Shown here piece after piece: positions 18,130-27,417 of a stretch of 64,000 nt of DNA. The stretch lies in contig NZ_FPBK01000008.1 in assembly GCF_900116665.1 (NCBI RefSeq), positions 115,637-179,636 of the forward strand, in the 5' to 3' direction. This DNA is from Pustulibacterium marinum (GTDB taxonomy: Bacteria > Bacteroidota > Bacteroidia > Flavobacteriales > Flavobacteriaceae). Each line of letters begins with the position of its first letter. Position 1 is the stretch's first letter. The position numbers were made by a program, and so were the translations under genes. The notes beneath the pieces were generated by a model, which did no database searches, was not told where the DNA came from, and worked only from the letters and a program-made list of their open reading frames with translations.

Positions 18130-19767
18130 TTAACCCTTGTAAATCTTCAAAAGATTAACAGTAGAACTGTCATGTTCTGAAATCTCACCAGAAGTGATAT
18201 CTTTTAAGATTCCGCTAGCTAATTGTTTCCCTAATTCTACTCCCCATTGGTCATAACTAAAAATGTTCCAAACCAATCCTTGAACAAAGATTCTGTGCTC
18301 ATACAAAGCAATCAAATTCCCAAGAGATTTTGGAGATAACTTATCGCCCAAAATAGTAGTAGTTGGACGGTTTCCTGTAAACATTTTGAAGTTTACCAAA
18401 GACTCATATTCGTCCTTGCTTACTCCTTTTGCTTCAAACTCCGCTACCACTTGCTCTTTTGTTTTACCATTCAATAGCGCTTCGGTTTGTGCAAAGAAAT
18501 TGGCCATTAATTTATCGTGATGATCTTTATCTTCATGTAAAGAATTTATGAAGCCAATAAAATCTGTAGGAATCACTTTAGTTCCTTGATGAATCAATTG
18601 GAAAAATGCATGCTGCGAGTTGGTCCCTGGTTCACCCCAAATAATGGTTCCGGTTTGGTAATCTACAGGATTTCCTGCTCTATCCACACCTTTTCCGTTA
18701 CTTTCCATAATACCTTGTTGAAGATACGCTGAAAATCTAGCTAAATATTGAGTATAAGGAATAATAGCTTCACTTTCTGCTCCAAAGAAATTGTTGTACC
18801 AAACAGTTAACAATCCTAAAATCAATGGTACATTTTCTTCTGCTTTTGCAGTTCTAAAATGATCATCCATTTCTTTTGCACCGTCTAAAAGTGCTTCATA
18901 GTTATTATAACCAACTGCTAAGCTAATAGAAAGTCCTACAGCGCTCCAAAGTGAAAAACGACCACCAACCCAATCCCACATTGGGAAAACGTTATCATCT
19001 GCAATACCAAATTCTGCAATTTTCTCTAAATTGGTAGAAACCGCTACAAAATGTTTTGCTACATCTTCTTGTGTTGCATGCTTCAAAAACCAATTTTTAA
19101 TCGTGGTTGCGTTGCTCAATGTTTCCTGAGTAGTGAATGTTTTAGAAACAATAACAAACAATGTAGTTTCAGGATCTAATGTAGCAATGGTTTCATGTAC
19201 ATGGTCTCCATCTACATTACTTACAAAGTGTACATTTAATTGATTTTTATAATACTGAAGTGCTTGGGTAACCATAGCAGGACCAAGATCTGAACCACCA
19301 ATACCAATGTTTACTACATCAGTAAAAGCTTTTCCTGTATATCCCTTTAGTTCCCCACTGATTACTTTTTCTGAAAATCCTTTGATTTTCTCTCTAACCT
19401 CAAACACTTCTGGAACTACATTAACACCATACACTAAGATTTCAGCATTTTTATCTGCTCTTAGTGCTGTGTGCAATACTGCTCTATCTTCCGTTTGGTT
19501 GATATGGTCTCCTGTAAAATATTTTTCTACAGCTTCTTCAAAACCTACTTCTTTAGCTAATGATATTAATAAAGAAATAGTTTCATCTGTAATTCTGTTT
19601 TTAGAATAATCATAATAAAATTCACCTTGTTTTAGGGTGAATTTATTAGCTCTTTCGGCATCTGCTTTAAATAGATCTTTTACCTGAAGATCTTTAACAG
19701 TTTCAAAATGTGCCTGAAGTTTTTTCCAAGCCTCTGTAGTAGTCGGATTAATTGTTTTTAATGCCAT
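18130..19767 (-). CDS. pgi: Glucose-6-phosphate isomerase
   Basis: 545 aa, the standard long bacterial form. It interconverts glucose 6-phosphate and fructose 6-phosphate in glycolysis and gluconeogenesis. Visible family motifs include [15 protein letters not shown] (about residue 152), [24 protein letters not shown], the catalytic Glu region in [16 protein letters not shown], and the C-terminal [22 protein letters not shown]. The ATG lies inside the last 20 bp of the upstream M23 peptidase gene, so the two are transcribed together and probably translationally coupled. A terminator follows. Confidence 0.98.
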   Translation of the reverse strand: MALKTINPTTTEAWKKLQAHFETVKDLQVKDLFKADAERANKFTLKQGEFYYDYSKNRITDETISLLISLAKEVGFEEAVEKYFTGDHINQTEDRAVLHTALRADKNAEILVYGVNVVPEVFEVREKIKGFSEKVISGELKGYTGKAFTDVVNIGIGGSDLGPAMVTQALQYYKNQLNVHFVSNVDGDHVHETIATLDPETTLFVIVSKTFTTQETLSNATTIKNWFLKHATQEDVAKHFVAVSTNLEKIAEFGIADDNVFPMWDWVGGRFSLWSAVGLSISLAVGYNNYEALLDGAKEMDDHFRTAKAEENVPLILGLLTVWYNNFFGAESEAIIPYTQYLARFSAYLQQGIMESNGKGVDRAGNPVDYQTGTIIWGEPGTNSQHAFFQLIHQGTKVIPTDFIGFINSLHEDKDHHDKLMANFFAQTEALLNGKTKEQVVAEFEAKGVSKDEYESLVNFKMFTGNRPTTTILGDKLSPKSLGNLIALYEHRIFVQGLVWNIFSYDQWGVELGKQLASGILKDITSGEISEHDSSTVNLLKIYKG

Positions 19768-21055
19768 TGCTCGTATTTTCTGTTACAAGTTCGTCTTCAC
19801 CGTCAATGAAATCATCGTAAGGAATTTTATCCAATCTTGTTTTCAACGGTTTCATTTTGGCAAAGAACTTTTCTTTTAGTTTTTCATCTAACGGGTCAGC
19901 TGGCGGCATTACCTCTCTCAACGGATCTACTTGTCTACCATTTTTCCAGAAACGGTAACAAACGTGTGGACCTGTTGCCAAACCTGTACTTCCTACCAAT
20001 CCTATAATATCGCCTTGCTTCACATACTGCCCTACTTTTGCAATTCGTTTACTCATGTGCAAATATTGGGTTGTGTATGTATTGTTATGTTTTACTTTTA
20101 CATAGTTACCATTCCCTGCTGTATAACTAGATTTAATTACGGTTCCGCTTGCTGTTACACGAATTGGAGTTCCCTTTGGCGCAGCATAATCGGTTCCTTT
20201 ATGTGCCTTCCATCTTTTTTGTACAGGGTGAAATCTTCGTGGTGAATATCTTGATGTAATTCTGAAAATATCTAATGGAGCTTTAAGGAAAAAACGCTTC
20301 ATCTCCTTGGCATTTTCATCATAATAACCTCTTAAACCGTTCTTTGGATTTGTTTCAAAATCAAACGCATAAAACTCTACTCCCTTATGCTCAAACAAAG
20401 CTCCTTTGATTCTAGATGCTCCTGCATAGATAGTATCATCTATGAATTTTTCATCGTACACCAATTTAAACTTATCTCCTTTTTGAAGTGCGAAGAAATC
20501 AATGGTGTAGTCATAAATACGCGCCATTTGCTCTGCCACATCATAACCAACACCAGCCTCTAACAATGTTTGAGAAAGCGAACTATTTTCGTTGATAACC
20601 CCAGAAACTCTTTTTTCTATGGAGGTTACTGGTTTTTTATCTCGATACGTAAGTATTGAATCTTGAAAACTCAGTACTACATAGTCTATACTATTTGGCT
20701 GGTAAATAAAACATTGTGCTTGCTGTAAAGAATCTTTAGAACAAAGAATGGTATACGGTTTTCCTATTTGAAGTCTACGAATATCAAAACTATCTCTCGA
20801 CTTATTTGCTATTTCATACACACGTGGATACCCAATATGATTTTTAGCTAATAATTCACCAAAACTATCACCTTGACGAATCGTATCTTTTACAACTACA
20901 TAATCGTTTAGGTTAAATCCAAACTCCATCAAGGGTGTTATTTCTTTAGGCTCAACTATCGCAACTTCTTGCTCTTCCTCATTATTTGATTTTTGTTTGT
21001 TGTCACATGCAACAAAACTCATTACTAAAAGCCCTAAAAGAAAAATTCTCTTCAT
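19748..21055 (-). CDS. M23-family metallopeptidase lipoprotein
   Basis: 435 aa from the ATG at 21053-21055 (the longer frame needs a TTG). [17 protein letters not shown] is a signal sequence with lipobox FVAC, so it is a membrane-anchored envelope protein. Residues ~35-250 form the N-terminal region common to long M23 proteins (LysM/OapA-like: [20 protein letters not shown]). The peptidase domain (about 275-400) has [14 protein letters not shown] (H...D zinc ligands) and [18 protein letters not shown]. In LytM-type enzymes the last motif is HxH; here it is HxC, so the third ligand would be Cys. Family members cut peptidoglycan cross-bridges. It lies between a TDO-like gene (9 bp away) and pgi (20-bp overlap). 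Confidence 0.9.
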   Translation of the reverse strand: MKRIFLLGLLVMSFVACDNKQKSNNEEEQEVAIVEPKEITPLMEFGFNLNDYVVVKDTIRQGDSFGELLAKNHIGYPRVYEIANKSRDSFDIRRLQIGKPYTILCSKDSLQQAQCFIYQPNSIDYVVLSFQDSILTYRDKKPVTSIEKRVSGVINENSSLSQTLLEAGVGYDVAEQMARIYDYTIDFFALQKGDKFKLVYDEKFIDDTIYAGASRIKGALFEHKGVEFYAFDFETNPKNGLRGYYDENAKEMKRFFLKAPLDIFRITSRYSPRRFHPVQKRWKAHKGTDYAAPKGTPIRVTASGTVIKSSYTAGNGNYVKVKHNNTYTTQYLHMSKRIAKVGQYVKQGDIIGLVGSTGLATGPHVCYRFWKNGRQVDPLREVMPPADPLDEKLKEKFFAKMKPLKTRLDKIPYDDFIDGEDELVTENTSNGIKNN

Positions 21056-21064
21056 TATCAATTT

Positions 21065-22024
21065 CTATTTTTCCGGATTAAACATATGATCTACCCATTG
21101 TTTGCCCCAGTCTTCTTGTTCTTGTTTTGTCCAAAGTTCAGGAAAAAATATAACTTTTTGAAAACTTGGAGGCAAATAATTACGCCAATTTGTACCTCCT
21201 GTAGCGTTTACATCTCCTTTTTCTTTCTTTAAATACCTGTAAGCAGAGCCCATGTGCATTAATGGCCAATGAACATTGGCGCTCACATCTAAATCTCTCA
21301 TAGCCTTTATCAGCTTTTCATTTGCTCTTTCTGCCTCTGGCAATGCTTTGTATTTCAGAAAAATATTGGTAGCTACCACCTCGTTAGCTATTCTTAAAAA
21401 ACGCGGTGTATAGCGGTACTCAAATTGTTTTAAGGTTAACGTTTTTTCACCTGTTTTGGTATCTACGGCACCTTTTTTCCAATAAATATTTTCGTATTGA
21501 TCTTCTAAACTTTCAGAACCTTCAAATTCTTGTCTTACCGTATGGTGAACTAAGTTTTTTAAAGATGTGGAATAGATCTCAATCATTCTATATTGTGCAG
21601 ATTGAAAACCACTTGCAGGCAATAAAGACATACGATATTGCAAAAACTGTTCTTTATCCATTCCATTGATCATGATTTCAAAGGAAGAAATCAATGTTTT
21701 GAAATAGGTATTGATTCGGTTTATCTTTTTGATAAAGAAATCTGCATCTTGAAGTTTGTCATCAATAATTTGCTTTTGCTCATGGATAATCAACTTAAAA
21801 TACAACTCTGTAATTTGATGATACATAATGAAAATCTCTTCATCCGGGAAGTGAGTTCTTGGAATCTGTAGGCTAAGAAGTGTATCTAATTGAATGTAAT
21901 CCCAATAGGTTAAATATCTTTGGTGAAGTAATCCGTCCAAGTAAGAACCAAGATCTTGACCAGAATTTTTATATTTCTCTTCGAGCTTTTGAACTCTTTC
22001 CGCGATTTCCGGAGCTATATTCAT
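21065..22024 (-). CDS. Tryptophan 2,3-dioxygenase-family protein
   Basis: 319 aa. The family oxidises tryptophan to N-formylkynurenine with a haem cofactor. The distal motif is seen as MYHQITELYFKLIIHE (His 69), matching HQxxELWxK of classical enzymes. The proximal haem His is likely in WPLMHMGSAYRYL, followed by NATGGTNWRNYLPPSF, where classical TDO has GTGGS. It is thus a divergent, Bacteroidetes-type TDO. No kynureninase or formamidase gene is nearby; instead it leads an operon with an M23 peptidase and pgi. A -7 box TACTTTTG lies 31 bp upstream of the ATG. Function as a tryptophan dioxygenase is likely but not proven by sequence. Confidence 0.88.
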   Translation of the reverse strand: MNIAPEIAERVQKLEEKYKNSGQDLGSYLDGLLHQRYLTYWDYIQLDTLLSLQIPRTHFPDEEIFIMYHQITELYFKLIIHEQKQIIDDKLQDADFFIKKINRINTYFKTLISSFEIMINGMDKEQFLQYRMSLLPASGFQSAQYRMIEIYSTSLKNLVHHTVRQEFEGSESLEDQYENIYWKKGAVDTKTGEKTLTLKQFEYRYTPRFLRIANEVVATNIFLKYKALPEAERANEKLIKAMRDLDVSANVHWPLMHMGSAYRYLKKEKGDVNATGGTNWRNYLPPSFQKVIFFPELWTKQEQEDWGKQWVDHMFNPEK

Positions 22025-22055
22025 ATGTAAGTTGGTTGTAAAAACAAAAGTTGCA

Positions 22056-22063
22056 CAAAAGTA
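22056..22063 (-). promoter_or_regulatory. Putative -7 box of the TDO-M23-pgi operon
   Basis: TACTTTTG on the minus strand matches TAnnTTTG and lies 31 bp before the TDO ATG, after the terminator of the preceding gene. Confidence 0.5.
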
Positions 22064-22087
22064 ATTAAAAACAACAAGTACTAAAAA

Positions 22088-22122
22088 GAAATAGGAACTC
22101 TTAGTCGTTGAGCTCCTATTTC
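22088..22122 (-). terminator. Intrinsic terminator after the DUF3108 gene
   Basis: A 13-bp stem (22088-22100 with 22110-22122, one G-U pair) and a 9-nt loop, followed by TTTTTAG on the minus strand. It starts 4 bp after the stop codon of the DUF3108 gene. Confidence 0.85.
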
Positions 22123-22125
22123 TAT

Positions 22126-22914
22126 TTAATCATATTTTATTACAAACTGATGTTTTAATCCTTTATAAGCATCTAAATCTGCTTTTAACGATCCTACTCG
22201 AAGATCTGCCTGAATTCTAATTGGTATTTTATTTTCATCGTTAGAAACCCAAAGTGACAAACTTTCTTTCTCTTTGAAAACGCGACCTGACTGTACATAA
22301 GGTCTAAATTTTAAACACTCTACAGTTCCAAATTTGGTATCTAAATCTTCCTTTCCTAAAAACTTCAGTTTGAATTTGAACACTTCGTCATCATCATACA
22401 GCATATCAATTTCAATATCATCATTTACACTTAGATTGTCTACATCTACATTGTTACGCAAATAGTAGAAACCAGATATGAGATCTTGAATTCCATATGG
22501 CATGTCAATATTGGTAATTTTGTCATGCTTTTTATTATTCACTTCCGCAACGCGATCGTCATAATTGAAATTGATTTCCAAGTTTTTGGTATAGCCACCT
22601 TCATCAATATTTCTTATAAAACGATACGGGCGGTTGTTGAATTTATCAAAATAACTCTCATACGTATCATCAACTTTGAAGAAAAACTTGGCTAAACCAG
22701 TGGTTTGACCGTTTCCGACAGCATGGTAAACCCATCTATCATTTATATAGGCATCTTTAAGCTCTAGCGTAGCATAACTAGCATTTAATATTCCGTAGTG
22801 AATACGAAATTTAAACCACTCTCCTGCTTGATAGGAATTTTTCTGATAGGGAACACTTTGTATGCTTACAACCGCTACCAGTAATAGAAGTAACGTTTTA
22901 ATAATGATCTTCAT
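22126..22914 (-). CDS. DUF3108 exported protein
   Basis: 262 aa. A signal peptide (MKIIIKTLLLLLVAVVSIQS) precedes a single all-beta domain containing the family pattern GEWFKFRIHYGILNASYATLEL, DTYESYFDKFNNRPYRFIRNIDEGGY and IQDLISGFYYLRN. DUF3108 proteins are periplasmic or outer-membrane associated and of unknown function. The gene is transcribed alone: it has its own terminator downstream, and the small-RNA terminator lies upstream. I see no perfect -7 box; TACATTTA about 40 bp upstream of the ATG is a near match. Confidence 0.85.
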   Translation of the reverse strand: MKIIIKTLLLLLVAVVSIQSVPYQKNSYQAGEWFKFRIHYGILNASYATLELKDAYINDRWVYHAVGNGQTTGLAKFFFKVDDTYESYFDKFNNRPYRFIRNIDEGGYTKNLEINFNYDDRVAEVNNKKHDKITNIDMPYGIQDLISGFYYLRNNVDVDNLSVNDDIEIDMLYDDDEVFKFKLKFLGKEDLDTKFGTVECLKFRPYVQSGRVFKEKESLSLWVSNDENKIPIRIQADLRVGSLKADLDAYKGLKHQFVIKYD

Positions 22915-23020
22915 AATTAATGATCGATGAAAATTGATGAATTTTAAGTAAATGTACTAATTTGTTATTTATATAACTTTTAACAGGAAGTTATATTACA
23001 ATTACCGTTCCACAATCTTC

Positions 23021-23127
23021 AAAAAAAAATGCCCGGTAATGAAACCGGGCATTTTTTAACCAACCAAAACTCTTACTTATGAAAACTTTACTAAAGCTTT
23101 GCAATAAAGGGCACCACCCCTTTATCT
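23021..23127 (-). ncRNA. Candidate small RNA of about 105 nt
   Basis: On the minus strand a -7 box (TACATTTG, 23133-23140) is followed after about 6 nt by a short structured transcript that holds no coding frame of note. Hairpin 1 (23104-23125) has a perfect 8-bp stem ATAAAGGG/CCCTTTAT with loop GTGGTG. Hairpin 2 (23082-23100) has an 8-bp stem and a 3-nt loop. A short single-stranded linker, GTAAGAGTTTTGGTTGG, leads to terminator hairpin 3 (23028-23053), 10-bp stem, and at least eight T. It is not SRP RNA, tmRNA or 6S RNA by motif. The 5' end and the RNA's existence are inferred. The patatin mRNA upstream could share the terminator. Confidence 0.55.
23028..23053. terminator. Bidirectional-looking intrinsic terminator
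   Basis: A perfect 10-bp stem (AATGCCCGGT/ACCGGGCATT), 6-nt loop, with T runs on both strands (six on the plus side, eight or nine on the minus side). It ends the small-RNA candidate and probably the patatin transcript. Confidence 0.92.
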
Positions 23128-23132
23128 GAGCG

Positions 23133-23140
23133 CAAATGTA
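23133..23140 (-). promoter_or_regulatory. Putative -7 box of the small-RNA candidate
   Basis: TACATTTG on the minus strand matches TAnnTTTG. Transcription would begin near 23127, exactly at the foot of the first hairpin. No clear TTG -33 element at the usual 19-23-bp distance. Confidence 0.45.
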
Positions 23141-23270
23141 TGTTCAGTAATCAAAATAATTTCACAGAAAATCAACTTTAACTCTTTTAATAATTTCCTT
23201 CTAGCTTTTTACTCTACAATACCTAATTATTACTATGAAAATCAATTTTTTATTGAAGTATCATCAGTCT

Positions 23271-25499
23271 TTAAAACCAATATCCTATGGCAAAAAACCA
23301 TGCTCCTGAACTATTTTCTGGCGACCAGGAGTATTTTACTTCCATAGGCCCTAAAAAAGAATCTAAACCATACCCAATTGCATACCCAGAAAAATCTGGC
23401 GTGGTGAGCCACTCATCTTCAAAAATATAATTTCCAGCATTGGCGAAGTTAGCCGAAAAATTGATGTGATTTCTTCGCCAAAATTTATAATCAATAGTCC
23501 CTAAAGCTTTCAAAAAACTATTTCCTCCAAAGCCTCCAAAATCATATCCATAAAACGGGATCAGGTTATTGATGAATTTGTTACCATACCCACCTAGTCT
23601 AAAATCAAGGGTATTTAATTGCGTTCTACCTATTTTGAAACCTCCTTCAAAGTTTAAATTCAATGAAAGATTTTCGTAGATAGGAGTAGCAAATCCTATT
23701 TTGGCCTTTGCCATGGTAAACTCATCAAAAGTTCCTGTATGGTCTGATGAAAACAAGTAGGTATGTACATCTCCTTCAAAAAGCAATCCGCTTGATGGAA
23801 AATACTTGTTATCGTAGGTGTCTAATTTCGCATACCCAAAAGCACTGAAATAGTTACTATCATCTATTACTGTTTCTTGGTTTTCGCCTTCCACAATATT
23901 ATCGGTCGTAATCTTATATAGAGAATGCTCGGCTCCAATACCTACTGAAAACTCTTCTTTCAAAACCGTTTGAAAATAGATTTGGTTCACCCAGTTTGAA
24001 ACATCTATGTTGATTTTATTTAATCCCTCTATGGAAGGATTCAAGAAAGAATTGATTAAATCAGTATCAATTCCAACATCAAACGTATTGTATTTTGAAC
24101 GAAGACCATAACTGATGTAAAAACCTTTATCTACGTAATATTCAAAATTGTAACGCACATTGTCTCCTATTATAAAATCAAACGAAGTTTTATCATCGTC
24201 TTGTAATAGATTTTTTCGAGTTACATTGATCAACCCAGATGTTTTGTACAAATCATCATAATGAACACCCAAACGCAGTAAAGTTCTATCGTTATTTTCC
24301 TTAACGTATAAACTTAGTTGCTGCCTGTTATCTTCAAAAGGGCGCAATTTATAGCGAACAATATCAAAGTTATTGGTAGCGATTAAGTTTCCTATTCCCG
24401 TATTTAAATCCTCAAAACCAATTTTATCTCCATTTCTAAACCTGAGTTTTCCTAAAATATAAGCTCTAGAATAGCGATCGTTCCCATTGATTGAAATTCC
24501 TTTTATCTCTACTGAATCATTTACTACACATGGCTTTCTCTCTCTTTTAGAAGTTTGTTGAAGTGCAATTTCTTTAAAAACATCGTACTTATCCATCGCC
24601 GCCTGTTCTCCATGATCTATAATTTCCGCTCCTTTATCAAAAGAAACCACCGTAAAATCATCAATGTTTGGATGAATATACACATCTGTTTTTTCCTTTT
24701 TCTTGTACATATCATGCACAGTTCGGTAATTGTTGATTTGCAACAACACCTGAATCGCTGAAGTAAGATCATCCCTTTTTGCTAAATCATCCTGAACATC
24801 GATCCCAATAATAATGTCGGCTCCCATTTTTCGAACTTCCTCCAAAGGATAATTATTCACCACACCACCATCTATCAACACTTTACCTTCAATGATCACA
24901 GGTTGAAAAAGTGACGGAAATGCTCCACTTGCTTGAATAGCCTCGGGTAAATAGCCATGATCTAGTTTTACTGCATTACCGGTTTCAATATCCGTTGCCA
25001 TACAGAAAAACGGAATAGGAAGCTTATTAAAATCATCAATATTACTAACCGGAGAAAGTAGTCTTGCCAGCAAATTATATATGTTTTGACCTTTGGATAT
25101 AGAAGATGGGAAACCAACTTTAAAACCATTAAACGGCAATGTTATGGCGTACCTTTCTGCATCTTCTTTTTCGTAAAATGTTTTGGCAGAACGTGGTAAT
25201 TTATCCTGGATTAAATCTTCAAAATCAACAGAATTAAAAATAGAATCCATTTCCTTTGGCGTATAGCCCGAAGCATACAGCGCGCCAACAATCGCACCCA
25301 TACTAGTACCTCCAATATAATCTACACGAACACCAGCCTTTTCTAAAACCTTGAGCGCTCCAATATGTGCGAAACCTTTAGCTCCACCACCACTTAAAAC
25401 CAAACCTACTTTAAGATCTTTCTTTGGCTTGTATTGATTATTTTGAGCAAAACTTAGTGTAGAAATCAACAGAAAACCAAGCCATACTATCTTTTTCAT
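23271..25499 (-). CDS. Patatin-like phospholipase fused to BamA-type barrel
   Basis: 742 aa from the ATG at 25497-25499 (the longer frame needs a TTG). A signal peptide (ends STLSFAQ) precedes a patatin domain (about 30-220) with the oxyanion motif LSGGGAKGFAHIGAL, nucleophile elbow GGTSMGAIVG and the catalytic Asp in LIDGGVVNNYPL. A POTRA-like segment (about 320-400) and a 16-strand barrel of the BamA/Omp85 type (about 400-742, ending SGAWFFAIGYWF) follow. This is the PlpD-like (type Vd) architecture: a lipase delivered to or held at the surface by its own barrel. It begins 33 bp after uvrC and is probably transcribed with it. Confidence 0.93.
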   Translation of the reverse strand: MKKIVWLGFLLISTLSFAQNNQYKPKKDLKVGLVLSGGGAKGFAHIGALKVLEKAGVRVDYIGGTSMGAIVGALYASGYTPKEMDSIFNSVDFEDLIQDKLPRSAKTFYEKEDAERYAITLPFNGFKVGFPSSISKGQNIYNLLARLLSPVSNIDDFNKLPIPFFCMATDIETGNAVKLDHGYLPEAIQASGAFPSLFQPVIIEGKVLIDGGVVNNYPLEEVRKMGADIIIGIDVQDDLAKRDDLTSAIQVLLQINNYRTVHDMYKKKEKTDVYIHPNIDDFTVVSFDKGAEIIDHGEQAAMDKYDVFKEIALQQTSKRERKPCVVNDSVEIKGISINGNDRYSRAYILGKLRFRNGDKIGFEDLNTGIGNLIATNNFDIVRYKLRPFEDNRQQLSLYVKENNDRTLLRLGVHYDDLYKTSGLINVTRKNLLQDDDKTSFDFIIGDNVRYNFEYYVDKGFYISYGLRSKYNTFDVGIDTDLINSFLNPSIEGLNKINIDVSNWVNQIYFQTVLKEEFSVGIGAEHSLYKITTDNIVEGENQETVIDDSNYFSAFGYAKLDTYDNKYFPSSGLLFEGDVHTYLFSSDHTGTFDEFTMAKAKIGFATPIYENLSLNLNFEGGFKIGRTQLNTLDFRLGGYGNKFINNLIPFYGYDFGGFGGNSFLKALGTIDYKFWRRNHINFSANFANAGNYIFEDEWLTTPDFSGYAIGYGLDSFLGPMEVKYSWSPENSSGAWFFAIGYWF

Positions 25500-25532
25500 T
25501 CGTTGCAATTTGAGACTTTTAAAGGTAGTTAA

Positions 25533-27320
25533 TTAATGAAAATGTTCATAAACTTTTTTTGCTCTTGAGGTGCCAACAGCAGCAATTAACTGTTCTAACG
25601 AAGCTTCTTTTACTCGTTTTACCGATTTAAATTTTCGCAATAAATCTTCAATGGTTTTTTCTCCCACTCCGTTGATATTTTCCAACTCAGAAGAGATGGC
25701 AGCATTGCTCCTTTTATTTCTATGGAAAGTAATCCCAAATCGGTGAGCTTCGTTACGTAAATACTGAATTACCTTTAAACTTTCTGACTTTTTATCTAAG
25801 TAGAGCGGAATTGAATCTCCCGGATAAAATATTTCTTCTAGTCGTTTTGCAATACCTACAATAGCAATTTTGCCTCGCAACCCAAGTAAATCTAAACTTT
25901 TTAAAGCAGATGATAATTGTCCCTTTCCACCGTCAATAATTATTAATTGTGGCAACGATTCTCCTTCCTCTAGCAAACGCTTGTATCTACGAAACACCAC
26001 TTCTTCCATAGAAGCAAAATCATTGGGTCCTTCTACCGTTTTAATATTGAAATGTCTGTAATCTTTTTTACTTGGCTTTCCGTTTTTAAAAACCACACAC
26101 GCCGCCACCGGATTGGTTCCCTGAATGTTTGAATTATCAAAACACTCTATATGACGTGGTTCTTCATGTAGGCGTAAATCTTTCTTCATTTGCGCCATGA
26201 TTCTATTTACATGCCTGTCTGGATCGGTTACTTTTACTTGTTTAAAACGCTCCATTCTATAGAATTTTGCATTTCTTTCAGAAAGTTCTACAAGTTTTCT
26301 TTTATCACCAAGTTTAGGAATGGTAATTCTGGCAATTTCTCCTATTTCCACCTCAAAAGGCAAAAAGATCTCTTTAGATTGAGAATTGAATCTGTTTCTC
26401 ATTTCCGCGATTGCCAATGCCAATAGTTCTTCATCAGACTCATCCAATTTCTTTTTCATTTCAATGGTATGCGAACGGATAATGGAACCATACGAAAGCT
26501 GCAAGAAATTTACATATCCATAACTTTCATCAGAAACTATGGAAAAAACATCTACATCTGAAATTCTTGGATTTACTATGGTAGATTTTGCCTGATAATT
26601 TTCTAAAACATCAATTTTATCTTTAATCTTCTGCGCTTCTTCAAAAGCCATATTTGCAGCTAGCTCTTTCATTTGCTTTTTGAACTGCTGCAAAGAATCT
26701 TTAAAATTTCCTTTGATAATCTCCCGAATCGCTTTGATTTGCTCATCATATGCTACGATAGATTGATACCCTTCACACGGACCTTTGCAATTACCCAAAT
26801 GATATTCTAAGCAAACTTTATACTTTCCGGCGTCAATTTTTTCTTTGGAAAGATCATAATTACACGTTCTTAACGGATACAATCCTTTGATCAACTCTAG
26901 CAAAACCCGAACAGTTTTCACACTCGTATATGGACCAAAATATTCCGAACCATCTCGAATCACATTTCTAGTCATGAAAACTCTAGGAAAACGCTCGTTT
27001 TTAATACACAACCAAGGATACGATTTATCATCCTTCAACATAACATTGTAACGCGGTTGGTATTTTTTGATGAGATTGTTTTCCAGCAGTAACGCATCGG
27101 TTTCCGTTGGAACTACAATGTGTTTAATGTCAACAATTTTCTTAACCAACACACGCGTTTTACCATATTCATGGTTCTTATGAAAGTAAGACGAAACACG
27201 TTTTTTTAAGTTCTTGGCTTTTCCTACATATAGAATTTTTCCGTCCTTATCATAATATTGGTACACCCCGGGACTTTCCGGAAGCGTATCTAACTGCAAT
27301 GCAATGGGAAGTTTTGACAT
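25533..27320 (-). CDS. uvrC: Excinuclease ABC subunit C
   Basis: 595 aa, normal length. UvrC makes both incisions around a DNA lesion in nucleotide excision repair together with UvrA and UvrB. The GIY-YIG nuclease domain is at the N-terminus (SPGVYQYYDKDGKILYVGKAKNLKKR, first 30-60 residues). The UvrB-binding UVR segment is near 200 (AANMAFEEAQKIKDKIDVLE), the RNase H-like domain has HIECFDNSNIQG and IIDGGKGQL, and a helix-hairpin-helix (INGVGEKTIEDLLRKF) is at the C-terminus. A perfect TAATTTTG -7 box ends only 4 nt before the ATG, so the mRNA is probably leaderless. The patatin gene follows 33 bp downstream. Confidence 0.97.
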   Translation of the reverse strand: MSKLPIALQLDTLPESPGVYQYYDKDGKILYVGKAKNLKKRVSSYFHKNHEYGKTRVLVKKIVDIKHIVVPTETDALLLENNLIKKYQPRYNVMLKDDKSYPWLCIKNERFPRVFMTRNVIRDGSEYFGPYTSVKTVRVLLELIKGLYPLRTCNYDLSKEKIDAGKYKVCLEYHLGNCKGPCEGYQSIVAYDEQIKAIREIIKGNFKDSLQQFKKQMKELAANMAFEEAQKIKDKIDVLENYQAKSTIVNPRISDVDVFSIVSDESYGYVNFLQLSYGSIIRSHTIEMKKKLDESDEELLALAIAEMRNRFNSQSKEIFLPFEVEIGEIARITIPKLGDKRKLVELSERNAKFYRMERFKQVKVTDPDRHVNRIMAQMKKDLRLHEEPRHIECFDNSNIQGTNPVAACVVFKNGKPSKKDYRHFNIKTVEGPNDFASMEEVVFRRYKRLLEEGESLPQLIIIDGGKGQLSSALKSLDLLGLRGKIAIVGIAKRLEEIFYPGDSIPLYLDKKSESLKVIQYLRNEAHRFGITFHRNKRSNAAISSELENINGVGEKTIEDLLRKFKSVKRVKEASLEQLIAAVGTSRAKKVYEHFH

Positions 27321-27324
27321 GCTG

Positions 27325-27332
27325 CAAAATTA
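27325..27332 (-). promoter_or_regulatory. uvrC -7 box, leaderless arrangement
   Basis: The minus strand reads TAATTTTG-CAGC-ATG. With the start of transcription a few bases after the box, the mRNA would begin at or next to the uvrC ATG. The same 4-nt spacing is found at thiL and glyS. Confidence 0.6.
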
Positions 27333-27417
27333 ATAATTTCTGAAACCTTGGAGTTAATCTTTTTATAAATCAGCAGAACCACTTTTACCAGTTCTAATTT
27401 CATATCAAATAAAAAAT

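Larger units (their letters stand above)
22915..23270. other. Intergenic region holding the small-RNA candidate
   Basis: 356 bp between the DUF3108 gene and the patatin gene. It contains a strong hairpin terminator (23028-23053) and, upstream of it on the minus strand, two further hairpins and a TAnnTTTG box, described separately as an ncRNA candidate. The remaining ~130 bp next to the patatin stop is AT-rich with nothing recognisable. Confidence 0.7.

Noticed and set aside
23079..23129. 16-codon plus-strand frame MKTLLKLCNKGHHPFI in the small-RNA region
   Set aside because: It lies antisense to two hairpins, has no promoter of its own and directly follows a terminator; its sequence is explained by the stem pairs. 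Kept only as an alternative strand reading.
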